A stretch of DNA of 64,000 bases from Gemmatimonadota bacterium (GTDB lineage: Bacteria > Gemmatimonadota > Gemmatimonadetes > Longimicrobiales > Gaopeijiaceae), in the NCBI GenBank assembly GCA_016873995.1, contig VGVR01000001.1:62001-126000 (forward strand), in the 5' to 3' direction. The notes beneath the pieces were generated by a model, which saw only the letters and a list, made by a program, of their open reading frames with translations, did no database searches and had not been told where the DNA came from. Shown here one piece after another: positions 55,343 through 62,554 of this stretch (position 1 is the stretch's first letter; each line of letters begins with the position of its first letter). A program made the translations under genes and the position numbers.

Positions 55343-56164
55343 ATGTCCTTCTACCCTCTCAAGCCGGTGCCCGTCCCCGGTGTGGCGGCCGCCCAGTACG
55401 CCGAGTGGCTCGGGTGGCTCGCCAAGTCGCTCGACGACCCCAAGTGCGATCGGAACGAGCTCTGCCGCGGCATCCTCACCGAGCTCTTCTATCCGCAGTA
55501 CGTCGGCGTCGACCCCGGGAAGCTTCCGGCAGCGACGCGCCTCGCGCTCCTCCAGATGGACCCGCGCAATGTCACGCTGGAGCCCGAGTACTATCAGGAG
55601 ATCGATGTCGAGCGCTATGCGCCGCGCAAGCCATTGCTCTGGCTCTGGGAGATGTTCGACAAGAGCCCGCTAGGCGAGAACGTCGACCTGGGCATCCGCT
55701 TCCGACGCATTCTGGCGAAGCACGTCTTCGCCAGCTGCGGCAAGAACTTCAAGGCGTTCACGTTCGTGCGCTTCTCGTTCGGCTACAACATGCACGTAGG
55801 CAACGGTGTGGTCATCCACCGGCACGTGCTCTTGGACGATCGCGGCGGCATCGAAATCGGGGACGGCGCGTCGGTATCGGACTTCGCCAACGTCTACTCG
55901 CACAGCCACAACATCGTCGACGCGCGCATCGTCTACACGCCCAAGACGATCATCGGGAAAGGCGTGCGCATCACCTACCACGCGACCGTATTGGCGGGCA
56001 CGCACATTGCCGAGGACTCGATGATCGGCACGAGCTCCATCGTCACGAAGAGCACCGAGCCCCACTGGGTCTATGTGGGCGTCCCGGCGCGGAAGGCGAA
56101 GGAGAAGCCCGCCGAGGAGCGCGCCAAGAAGGCGCCCCCGACCAAGGATCCGTTCGCCGAATAG
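55343..56164 (+). CDS. Left-handed beta-helix acyltransferase
   Basis: A 273-residue protein of the hexapeptide-repeat transferase group (maltose/galactoside acetyltransferase relatives). The N-terminal 110 residues are a helical extension. Then come hexapeptide turns GNGVVIHRHVLLDDRGG, IEIGDGASVSDFANVYSHSH with likely catalytic histidine, and GKGVRITYHATVLAGTHIAE and STEPHWVYVGVPARK. The C-terminus is Lys/Glu/Ala-rich. The acceptor is unknown; sugar or lipid O-acetylation is most likely. ATG 55343 is preferred over TTG 55307 by family alignment. It is convergent with acs, with a 16-base gap. Confidence 0.82.
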   Translation: MSFYPLKPVPVPGVAAAQYAEWLGWLAKSLDDPKCDRNELCRGILTELFYPQYVGVDPGKLPAATRLALLQMDPRNVTLEPEYYQEIDVERYAPRKPLLWLWEMFDKSPLGENVDLGIRFRRILAKHVFASCGKNFKAFTFVRFSFGYNMHVGNGVVIHRHVLLDDRGGIEIGDGASVSDFANVYSHSHNIVDARIVYTPKTIIGKGVRITYHATVLAGTHIAEDSMIGTSSIVTKSTEPHWVYVGVPARKAKEKPAEERAKKAPPTKDPFAE

Positions 56165-56180
56165 CCTACCGGGACGCTCC

Positions 56181-58145
56181 CTAGTCTTCCTGGTATTGTG
56201 TCTGCAGCTTACGCACCACAGCGGGGTCGGCGAGCGTGGTCGTGTCGCCGACAGCCCTCCCTTCCGCGATGTCGCGCAGCAGCCGCCGCATGATCTTCCC
56301 CGAGCGCGTCTTGGGGAGGTCGGCTGTGAAGACGATCAGGTCCGGCTTCGCAATCGCGCCGATCTTCTTGCCCACGTGCTCGCGCAGCTCCTTCATGAGC
56401 GCGTCCGAGCCGGCGTGTTTCTCCTTCAGCGTGACGAACGCGGCGAGCGCCTCACCCTTGATGTCGTGTTTCTTGCCGACCACGGCGGACTCGGCCACCG
56501 CGGGGTGATCGACCAGCGCGCTCTCCACCTCCATGGTGCCGATCCGGTGCCCCGCGACGTTGAGCACGTCGTCGACCCGCCCCAAGATCCAGTAGTAGCC
56601 GTCCTCGTCCCGCTTGGCGCCGTCCCCGGCGAAGTAGACGTCCTTCCACTGCGACCAGTACGTCTTCCTGTAGCGCTCCTCGTCCCCCCACACACCGCGC
56701 AGCATCGACGGCCAGGGTGACGTGATGGCGAGGTAGCCGGCCGAGGTCGGCTCGCCCTTCTCGTTCAGAATGGCGATGTCGATGCCCGGGAACGGAAGGG
56801 TGGCCGTGCCAGGCTTGGTCTCCGTGATGCCGGGGAGGGGCGTGATCATGATCCCCCCCGTCTCGGTTTGCCACCACGTGTCGACGATCGGGCAGCGGCG
56901 CGCCCCGATGGTCTCGTGGTACCAAATCCACGCCTCGGGGTTGATCGGCTCGCCGACGGTGCCGAGCAGGCGGAGCTTGGAGAGGTCCGACTTCTCCGGC
57001 CACTCCTCACCCCAGCGCATGAACGAGCGGATGGCGGTGGGCGCCGTGTAGAAGACGGTGACGCCGTAGCGCTCGCAGATCTGCCAGAGCCGCCCACGGT
57101 CGGGCCAGTCCGGCCCTCCCTCGTAGATCACCACCTGGGCTCGGTTCGAAAGCGGGCCGTACACGACGTAGCTGTGCCCCGTGATCCACCCCACGTCGGC
57201 GGTGCACCAGTACACGTCGTCGTCGTGGAGGTCGAAGACCGACTTGGTCGTGGCGTAGACCTGCGTGAGGTAGCCCCCGGTCGTGTGCATCACGCCCTTC
57301 GGCTTCCCGGTCGTCCCCGAGGTATAGAGGATGAAGAGCGTATCCTCCGCGTCCATCGACTCCGCCGGGCACACGTCCGATGCAGTGGCGATCAGGTCGT
57401 GGTACCAGTGGTCCCTTCCCGGCCTGAGCGACACGCCCACCTGCTCCGAGAGGCTCCCGCCGCGCGAGACCACCACGACGTGCTCGATGGTCGGTGACTT
57501 GGCCAGAGCTTCGTCCGCGTTCGCCTTCAGCGGCACGACCGTCCCGCGGCGCCATCCACCGTCGGCCGTGACCAGCACCTTGGCCGCCGCGTCGTTGTTG
57601 CGGTCGGACAGCGACTCCGGGCTGAACCCGCCGAACACGACGGAGTGGATGGCGCCGATCCGCGTGCAGGCGAGCATCGCGACGACCACCTCCGGAATCA
57701 TCGGCAAGTAGATGGTAACCCGGTCTCCCTTCTTCACGCCCAATCCCTTCAAGCCGTTCGCAAAACGGCACACTTCGGCGAGCAGCTCGCCGTACGTGTA
57801 GGTGCGCGTATCGCCCGGCTCACCCTCCCAGAAGAGCGCTACCCGATTTGCATGCCCCTCCTGAACGTGCCGATCGAGGCAGTTGTACGACACGTTCAGC
57901 TTCCCACCCGCGAACCACTGCGCGAACGGGGGCTTCCATTTCAGCACCTCCCGCCAGCGAGAGAACCAGTGCAGCTCACTCGCCCATCCCGCCCAGTACG
58001 CTTCACGGTCCGCGGTGGCCAGCGCGTAGACGCCGGCGTCGGACAACACCGCGCGGGCTCGGAACGCGGCCGAGGGAGCGAATCGACGCTCTTCACTCAG
58101 GAGGGCGTCGAGTGATCCCTCGGCATTGGCGGAGTCACTACTCAT
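56181..58145 (-). CDS. acs: Acetyl-CoA synthetase
   Basis: AMP-forming acetate activation to acetyl-CoA. The 654 residues include KWFAGGKLN-like text ([19 protein letters not shown]), the P-loop [20 protein letters not shown], the [16 protein letters not shown] core, the hinge region [20 protein letters not shown], and the C-terminal [14 protein letters not shown], whose lysine is the acetylation site controlled by Pat/sirtuin systems in other bacteria. ATG 58145 has AAGGA seven bases upstream. Full length and intact; function well established. The unrelated small gene upstream is 111 bases away. Confidence 0.98.
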   Translation of the reverse strand: MSSDSANAEGSLDALLSEERRFAPSAAFRARAVLSDAGVYALATADREAYWAGWASELHWFSRWREVLKWKPPFAQWFAGGKLNVSYNCLDRHVQEGHANRVALFWEGEPGDTRTYTYGELLAEVCRFANGLKGLGVKKGDRVTIYLPMIPEVVVAMLACTRIGAIHSVVFGGFSPESLSDRNNDAAAKVLVTADGGWRRGTVVPLKANADEALAKSPTIEHVVVVSRGGSLSEQVGVSLRPGRDHWYHDLIATASDVCPAESMDAEDTLFILYTSGTTGKPKGVMHTTGGYLTQVYATTKSVFDLHDDDVYWCTADVGWITGHSYVVYGPLSNRAQVVIYEGGPDWPDRGRLWQICERYGVTVFYTAPTAIRSFMRWGEEWPEKSDLSKLRLLGTVGEPINPEAWIWYHETIGARRCPIVDTWWQTETGGIMITPLPGITETKPGTATLPFPGIDIAILNEKGEPTSAGYLAITSPWPSMLRGVWGDEERYRKTYWSQWKDVYFAGDGAKRDEDGYYWILGRVDDVLNVAGHRIGTMEVESALVDHPAVAESAVVGKKHDIKGEALAAFVTLKEKHAGSDALMKELREHVGKKIGAIAKPDLIVFTADLPKTRSGKIMRRLLRDIAEGRAVGDTTTLADPAVVRKLQTQYQED

Positions 58146-58256
58146 GCGAGCGTCCTTTGAGAGAGTCGTGGCAGAGAGTGGTGCCCACAGCGACGCCGGT
58201 CGCGGCGCGGCGTTCGGGATGCCCCAATCTGCAGTCGCCCGACGACCGAGCAAGCC

Positions 58257-58865
58257 TCAGTCGGGCCCGCTCGTCGCCGTCCGGAAGCGAGCCAGCTCGC
58301 CGGCCCGGAGAATCCGCTCGAACGCGGCAACCGCCTGAAGAGTCAGACTCTGCACTTCGCCGGCGCCCGCCGCGATCGCCCGGCTCGGAAGGGTGAGCTT
58401 GAAGCGTGCTTCGACCTCGGCGCGAGACGTCTCCGCGCCCGCGCTCGGAAGTCGGAGCCGGAGCGTCAGGGGAGTCGAGTAGCCGGAGGGCATTTCCCGC
58501 TTCGCCAAGTCGCGCAGCGCACCCAAGACCACGGTCGGATCTCCCAGCTCGGCGAGCGGGGCCAAGTCGACCACCAGAGCCAGGTTGCCGGCCAGCCCCT
58601 GACTCGTTTCGTCGAGGTAGACGTCGATACTCACTTCGTCCGACTCGTCGTCGCGGTGGAAGAACAGGTAGGCGCTACGGGTAGACTCTCCCTCCCAGCG
58701 CCCCTCGAACTCCAGGCTGGTCGTCTTCTGGAGCCCCGACAGCCGCCAGCCGCGCCGCTCCACCCCCTCGCGGACAGCCTCGAGCAGGGGCTCGAGCGTC
58801 AGGATTCCGTCCAGGTTGACACTCCTTCTCGGGCCCGTGTAACGTTGCGATCGAGGCCTTCCCAC
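58257..58865 (-). CDS. Uncharacterised protein; start uncertain
   Basis: A cytosolic protein of about 185-202 residues that I do not recognise. It is a single alpha/beta domain: GILTLEPLLEAVREGVERRG, a strand-rich middle (SAYLFFHRDDESDEVSIDVY), two acidic helices and a C-terminal helix ending in TATSGPD. GTG 58865 is given as the longest start that does not overlap fur. However AAGGAG (58822-58827) with seven bases to an in-frame CTG at 58814 suggests translation may begin there. It is divergent from the Fur-family gene, sharing a promoter region. Confidence 0.55.
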   Translation of the reverse strand: MGRPRSQRYTGPRRSVNLDGILTLEPLLEAVREGVERRGWRLSGLQKTTSLEFEGRWEGESTRSAYLFFHRDDESDEVSIDVYLDETSQGLAGNLALVVDLAPLAELGDPTVVLGALRDLAKREMPSGYSTPLTLRLRLPSAGAETSRAEVEARFKLTLPSRAIAAGAGEVQSLTLQAVAAFERILRAGELARFRTATSGPD

Positions 58866-58881
58866 GCCCAGGAAGATGTCC

Positions 58882-59340
58882 ATGAATCCCGAATCGAGCG
58901 ATCTCAGGCTTCGTGCTGCCCTGCACGCCGGCGGACAGCGCTTCACGGAGCAGCGCGCGACCATCTACCGCTACCTGGTCGGAACCGACGTGCACCCCAC
59001 GGCGGACGAGGTCTTCTCGGCGGTGCGCCGGAGCCTCCCAGGGATCTCGCTCGCGACGGTGTACAAAGCGCTCGAGACGCTGGTCGGCTGCGGGCTCGCG
59101 GTGAAGCTGACCTACGCTGATGACTCAGCTCGCTACGACGGCCGAACGGATCCACACCATCACGCGCGCTGCGTCGTGTGCGACTCGGTCGTCGACATCC
59201 CCGGCGAGATCGCCGTATCCGAGTTGGAAGGGGCACGCCGCCGCGCTACGGGCTTCACCGTAACCGGATATCGCTTGGAGTTCTCGGGCTACTGCGCCAG
59301 CTGCGTGCCACAGGGTGGCACGACCCCGGCCCTCGCCTGA
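58882..59340 (+). CDS. Fur/PerR-family metal-dependent repressor
   Basis: A 152-residue winged-helix regulator of the Fur superfamily. The DNA-binding part has RFTEQRATIYRYL then HPTADEVFSAVRRSLPGISL and ATVYKALETLVG. The metal region has HHHARCVVCDSVVDIPG and the C-terminal CASC. CVVC and CASC give the structural Cys4 zinc site common in PerR-like members, which points to peroxide or metal sensing. AGGAAG (58870-58875) six bases upstream favours ATG 58882 over ATG 58876. It is followed 19 bases later by a carboxypeptidase gene, but this may be chance. Confidence 0.9.
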   Translation: MNPESSDLRLRAALHAGGQRFTEQRATIYRYLVGTDVHPTADEVFSAVRRSLPGISLATVYKALETLVGCGLAVKLTYADDSARYDGRTDPHHHARCVVCDSVVDIPGEIAVSELEGARRRATGFTVTGYRLEFSGYCASCVPQGGTTPALA

Positions 59341-59359
59341 CCCGAGTCCGAGGAACCAC

Positions 59360-61081
59360 GTGAGAGCCTGGAGCGCGCGCCGAGTACTGACGGCCGCAGC
59401 GCTCCTGATGCTCACGCCGGCGGCGGGCGTGGGCGCACAGGAGATCGCCGAACTCCAGACTAGGCTCGCGGCCGCCATCGGTCCGACGACGTGGCGGGGC
59501 GCGAGCTGGGGCGTCGTGGTTCGCTCGCTCGACACGGGTGACACCCTCTTCGCGCTCGACCCGGACGCGCCGCTTGCGCCGGCATCGAACCTCAAGCTGC
59601 TCACCACGGCAGCCGCGCTGCGGATTCTCGGCCCGGACTATCGCTTCCGCACCTACTTGATGACCGATGGCGAGGTGGTTGACGGCGTGCTGGAGGGGGA
59701 CCTCGTCCTCTATGGCACGGGCGATCCGGGGATCTCCGATCGTTTCTACCGGCGGAAGGAGGATGTCTTCGGTCTCCTGATCGATCAGCTCGCCGAGCTC
59801 GGAATCCACACGGTGGCCGGCGACCTGGTTGGGGATGCGTCGTTCTTCGCGGGTCCGCTGCGCCCGGAGGGCTGGCACCCGAACGACCTGAACGACGCGT
59901 TCGCGGGTGGGGTATCCGCGCTCTCGTTCAACGAGAACGTCGTGTCGTTCCGTGTGGTTGCAGGCGCGGCCGGTGAAGCGCCGGCTGTCTATACGGTTCC
60001 GGAGAACGCGGGACTCGAGGTGGTCAATTCAGCGAGGACCGTCGCTGCGGACGCCCGCCCCCGCATCGCCATCCTCAGGGACCATCCACTGGATCCGATC
60101 CGCATCGACGGCAGGCTACTCACCGGAGCCCGAGACGTTTGGCGTGAGATGACCGTGCCCGTGCCTGCCCATTTCGCGGCTTCGGTGTTCCGCGCCACGC
60201 TCGAGGAGCGCGGCGTCACCGTGGAGGGCAGCGTCCGCGTGGTGGACGATCCAGGGCAGTCGCTGCTGGCCGACGGTGCGATCACCGCCCCGGCGCTCGG
60301 CCGCCGCAGCACTCGCGTCCTCGCACGGCACGTGTCCGACCCGCTCAGTGTCTATCTCGCCGTCGTCAACAAGGAGAGCAACAACCTCTTCGCCGAGCTG
60401 GTGTTCCGGGCGCTCGGCCGCGCGACCAGCGGCGTGGCATCGCCCGAGTCCGCCTCTGCGGCCGTGCGGAACGCGCTCGGGGAGCTGGGCGTCGACATGT
60501 CAGGCGTGATCCAGCTCGACGGCTCCGGCCTCTCCTCCGGAAGTCGGGTGAGCGCATCGACCTTCGTGGACGTCGTCGCGAGCATGTTCGAGAGTCCGGT
60601 CTGGCCTGAATACTGGGGATCATTGCCGCAGGCAGGAACTCGCCGTGAGATGAGCCGGATGCTCGGCACACCTGCCGCGGGAAACCTGCGCGCCAAGACC
60701 GGAACCATCGATGGCGTCTCGGCGCTCACCGGCATGGTACGTTCGCGGACCGGGGAACGTCTGGCGTTCTCCATGATGGTCAACGGGACTCGGGCAAACG
60801 CCAGGGCAAAGAGCGTGGAGAATCGGGTGGGCGCCCTGCTCGCTTCCTTTGGCCGCCCACTCCCCGCCGACCCCGCCCTACGCTTCGCAGCAGGGCTCGT
60901 CGATCCGGGGGTAGACGTCGCCAGTCGGTACTTGGTCGGCCGGGGGGAGAGCTTGGCGGTCATCGCCGAGCGTCACGGGCTCGCCCTCGAGACGCTGCTC
61001 GCCGCGAACCCGGGCGTGCAGGTAAATCGGGTCGTCCCCGGTCAGTGGATCGAGCTCCCCAGGCGGGGCGTCACCGAGTAG
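59360..61081 (+). CDS. dacB: D-alanyl-D-alanine carboxypeptidase (PBP4/S13 family) with LysM
   Basis: Periplasmic low-molecular-weight penicillin-binding protein, 573 residues. The signal peptide ends GVGAQ (residue 27). The S13 motifs are complete: SNLK (S76-x-x-K79), SNN within NKESNNLFAEL, and KTG in AKTGTIDGVSALTG. A large insert typical of PBP4 lies between the first two. The C-terminus adds a LysM peptidoglycan-binding domain (LVGRGESLAVIAERHGLALE). LysM on a PBP4-type enzyme is not usual for the E. coli form. AGGA lies five bases before the GTG start. The stop is 18 bases from a convergent small gene. Confidence 0.92.
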   Translation: MRAWSARRVLTAAALLMLTPAAGVGAQEIAELQTRLAAAIGPTTWRGASWGVVVRSLDTGDTLFALDPDAPLAPASNLKLLTTAAALRILGPDYRFRTYLMTDGEVVDGVLEGDLVLYGTGDPGISDRFYRRKEDVFGLLIDQLAELGIHTVAGDLVGDASFFAGPLRPEGWHPNDLNDAFAGGVSALSFNENVVSFRVVAGAAGEAPAVYTVPENAGLEVVNSARTVAADARPRIAILRDHPLDPIRIDGRLLTGARDVWREMTVPVPAHFAASVFRATLEERGVTVEGSVRVVDDPGQSLLADGAITAPALGRRSTRVLARHVSDPLSVYLAVVNKESNNLFAELVFRALGRATSGVASPESASAAVRNALGELGVDMSGVIQLDGSGLSSGSRVSASTFVDVVASMFESPVWPEYWGSLPQAGTRREMSRMLGTPAAGNLRAKTGTIDGVSALTGMVRSRTGERLAFSMMVNGTRANARAKSVENRVGALLASFGRPLPADPALRFAAGLVDPGVDVASRYLVGRGESLAVIAERHGLALETLLAANPGVQVNRVVPGQWIELPRRGVTE

Positions 61082-61099
61082 GTCGACGCCCCCGCGCGC

Positions 61100-61363
61100 T
61101 CAACCCGCGAGCCGCCCTTCGCCCCGACCGAGCGCTGACCGTAGCCTGCGCCTGAGCTCCACCGCCGACATGGTCGAGATGGTTCGCTCGGCGGTACGCT
61201 CGCTGTTCCAACGGACCTCCGGGAGCGCGTACGCCTCTCCTCCGGGACCGTCTGCCCGTTCCAGCACCAGGAAGAGGCGTCCCTTGTAGTCGACGCCCTT
61301 GGAGTCGTCCTGGCGCGGCGACGCGCGCCACCGCCGGCCCTCGGCGTCGGTGAATTCCCTCAT
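61100..61363 (-). CDS. Small uncharacterised protein
   Basis: An 87-residue basic protein, MREFTDAEGRRWRASPRQDD at the start, with a short beta-type core (GRLFLVLERADG, YALPEVRWNSERTAER) and an Arg-rich C-terminal helix. AGGGG lies four bases before the ATG. There is no signal peptide or membrane segment. I do not recognise a family, but the tryptophan- and glycine-containing strands suggest a conserved small fold. It is 36 bases after the HTH regulator on the same strand, so they may be co-transcribed. Confidence 0.65.
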   Translation of the reverse strand: MREFTDAEGRRWRASPRQDDSKGVDYKGRLFLVLERADGPGGEAYALPEVRWNSERTAERTISTMSAVELRRRLRSALGRGEGRLAG

Positions 61364-61399
61364 GGTCCCCTACTCGTCAGTAGAAGTTTCGGCGGTGCG

Positions 61400-62206
61400 T
61401 CACGCGACGTTTCGGCCGCGCTGAACGCTATAGGGGAGGCCGCAGGCGTCAAGGAAACAGGGGAGAATCGCGTCGAGCCCTCCCGTGGCCCTCACCTCCC
61501 CCGGCGTCAGCCCCGCGTACGTGCGTAGTGCACGTCGAAAGGCCGCCCCGCTCGAGTACTCGAGCTGCCGCGAGACGCTCTGCGCGCTGCGCCCTGGATC
61601 GCTCAGCCACCGTCCGGCGTGCAGCAGCTTCGCCCACGTGAGCAGATGCCCGGCCGAGGGTAGGCCGCAGGACTTGAGCCGGACGCTGGCATGCGCCCGC
61701 GTCACGCCGAGGGCTCCCGACAGGTCATCGGTGCTCCACCCCAGCTGCACACCCTCGAGAGCGAGGCGTACCGCACGCGACTCCCTGGAAGGCAAGTGCG
61801 GGCTGACGGCTCGGCTCAGGAGGGACTGTGTGCTCGATCCCAGCGCGCCCCAAATGGCAGTCGAGAGCTCCCGGCCGGAAAGGACGTCGAGGGGGAGGAG
61901 AACCAGACTTCGGAGCCCAGCACGTCCGAGCCGAAAGAGCGACACGGGATCTACCCGCGGGCGAGCGACGAACACCACGCCCACACTCGGGAAGCGCCTG
62001 CGGAGCTCACTCACCGCTTCGTCTTCGGTCAGGTGCCGAGGCAGCGCGCCCGAATCGACCACGGCAGCCGTAGCCGGGCGCTCCCGCACGAGTCGCAGGA
62101 AGCCGTCCCAGGAGCGCGCGGTGGCCACCGCGAGGGAGTCGACTTCCACCTCACGCAGGGCCCCGTCCATCTCGGGGGCGTCAGAAAGAACCGTCACCAG
62201 GGGCAC
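61400..62206 (-). CDS. Transcriptional regulator: degenerate receiver plus AraC-type HTH
   Basis: A 268-residue DNA-binding protein. Residues 1-110 have the strand pattern of a response-regulator receiver (PLVTVLSDAPEMDGAL, ATAAVVDSGALPRHL, VGVVFVARPRVDPVSLF, SLVLLPLD). The canonical phospho-acceptor aspartate and lysine triad is not convincing. The C-terminal part has an AraC/XylS-like double helix-turn-helix (HLLTWAKLLHAGRWLSD, SVSRQLEYSSGAAFRRALR, TYAGLTPGEVR). The start is GTG 62206, and codons 1-4 lie in an inverted repeat. It is divergent from the heptad-repeat lipoprotein gene, a natural target. Confidence 0.72.
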   Translation of the reverse strand: MPLVTVLSDAPEMDGALREVEVDSLAVATARSWDGFLRLVRERPATAAVVDSGALPRHLTEDEAVSELRRRFPSVGVVFVARPRVDPVSLFRLGRAGLRSLVLLPLDVLSGRELSTAIWGALGSSTQSLLSRAVSPHLPSRESRAVRLALEGVQLGWSTDDLSGALGVTRAHASVRLKSCGLPSAGHLLTWAKLLHAGRWLSDPGRSAQSVSRQLEYSSGAAFRRALRTYAGLTPGEVRATGGLDAILPCFLDACGLPYSVQRGRNVA

Positions 62207-62256
62207 ATCTTCGAAAAAGATATACCCTGAACGGCAAGTGATGCCATGCCCCCTGG
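62197..62256. promoter_or_regulatory. Inverted repeat in the divergent region between regulator and repeat lipoprotein
   Basis: CCAGGGGCA (62197-62205) matches the reverse complement of TGCCCCCTGG (62247-62256) apart from one extra G. It brackets the one A+T-rich stretch here, TTCGAAAAAGATATA (62211-62225). The left arm overlaps the regulator's first codons. It could be an operator for autoregulation or a hairpin; this is inference from symmetry alone. Confidence 0.35.
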
Positions 62257-62323
62257 CACCTCTCCGTTTCTTCAGCCGGAGACCACCTGGTGCTCAGGCT
62301 CCAAACCAACCGAGGCAACCGTC

Positions 62324-62554
62324 ATGAAGACGCTCAGCCGCTCGCTACTCGTCCTCTCGCTTACCGTCGGCGCCGCAGCCTGCGGCACGCAGATCATGGG
62401 CCCGTATACGCCCGACCCCGGCGCATACACGCCCGACCCTGGAGCGTACACGCCCGACCCCGGCGCCTATACGCCTGATCCTGGAGCGTACACCCCAGAT
62501 CCCGGCGCCTACACGCCCGATCCTGGCGCGTATACGCCCGATCCCGGCGCCTAG
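62324..62554 (+). CDS. Tiny lipoprotein made of seven YTPDPGA heptads
   Basis: A 76-residue protein. A type II signal peptide (MKTLSRSLLVLSLTVGAAAC, lipidated Cys20) is followed by GTQIMGP and then exactly seven copies of YTPDPGA to the C-terminus. Every repeat is identical in protein, yet the seven 21-base units differ at many third positions (TAT/TAC, GAC/GAT, GCA/GCG/GCC). So the peptide, not just the DNA, appears to be kept. With two prolines, a glycine and one aspartate per heptad it should be an extended, acidic stalk on the envelope. GAGG lies eight bases before the ATG. No family recognised. Stop overlaps the opposite gene's stop. Confidence 0.75.
   Translation: MKTLSRSLLVLSLTVGAAACGTQIMGPYTPDPGAYTPDPGAYTPDPGAYTPDPGAYTPDPGAYTPDPGAYTPDPGA
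62405..62551 (+). repeat. Seven 21-bp coding repeats
   Basis: Seven contiguous 21-base units, each encoding YTPDPGA, ending at the stop codon. Consensus is TA(T/C)ACGCCCGA(C/T)CC followed by (C/T)GG(C/A)GC(N). Most differences between units are synonymous. Confidence 0.95.

Noticed and set aside
62405-62551. CRISPR or non-coding satellite
   Set aside because: 21-base units lack spacers and maintain an open frame with synonymous changes behind a signal peptide.
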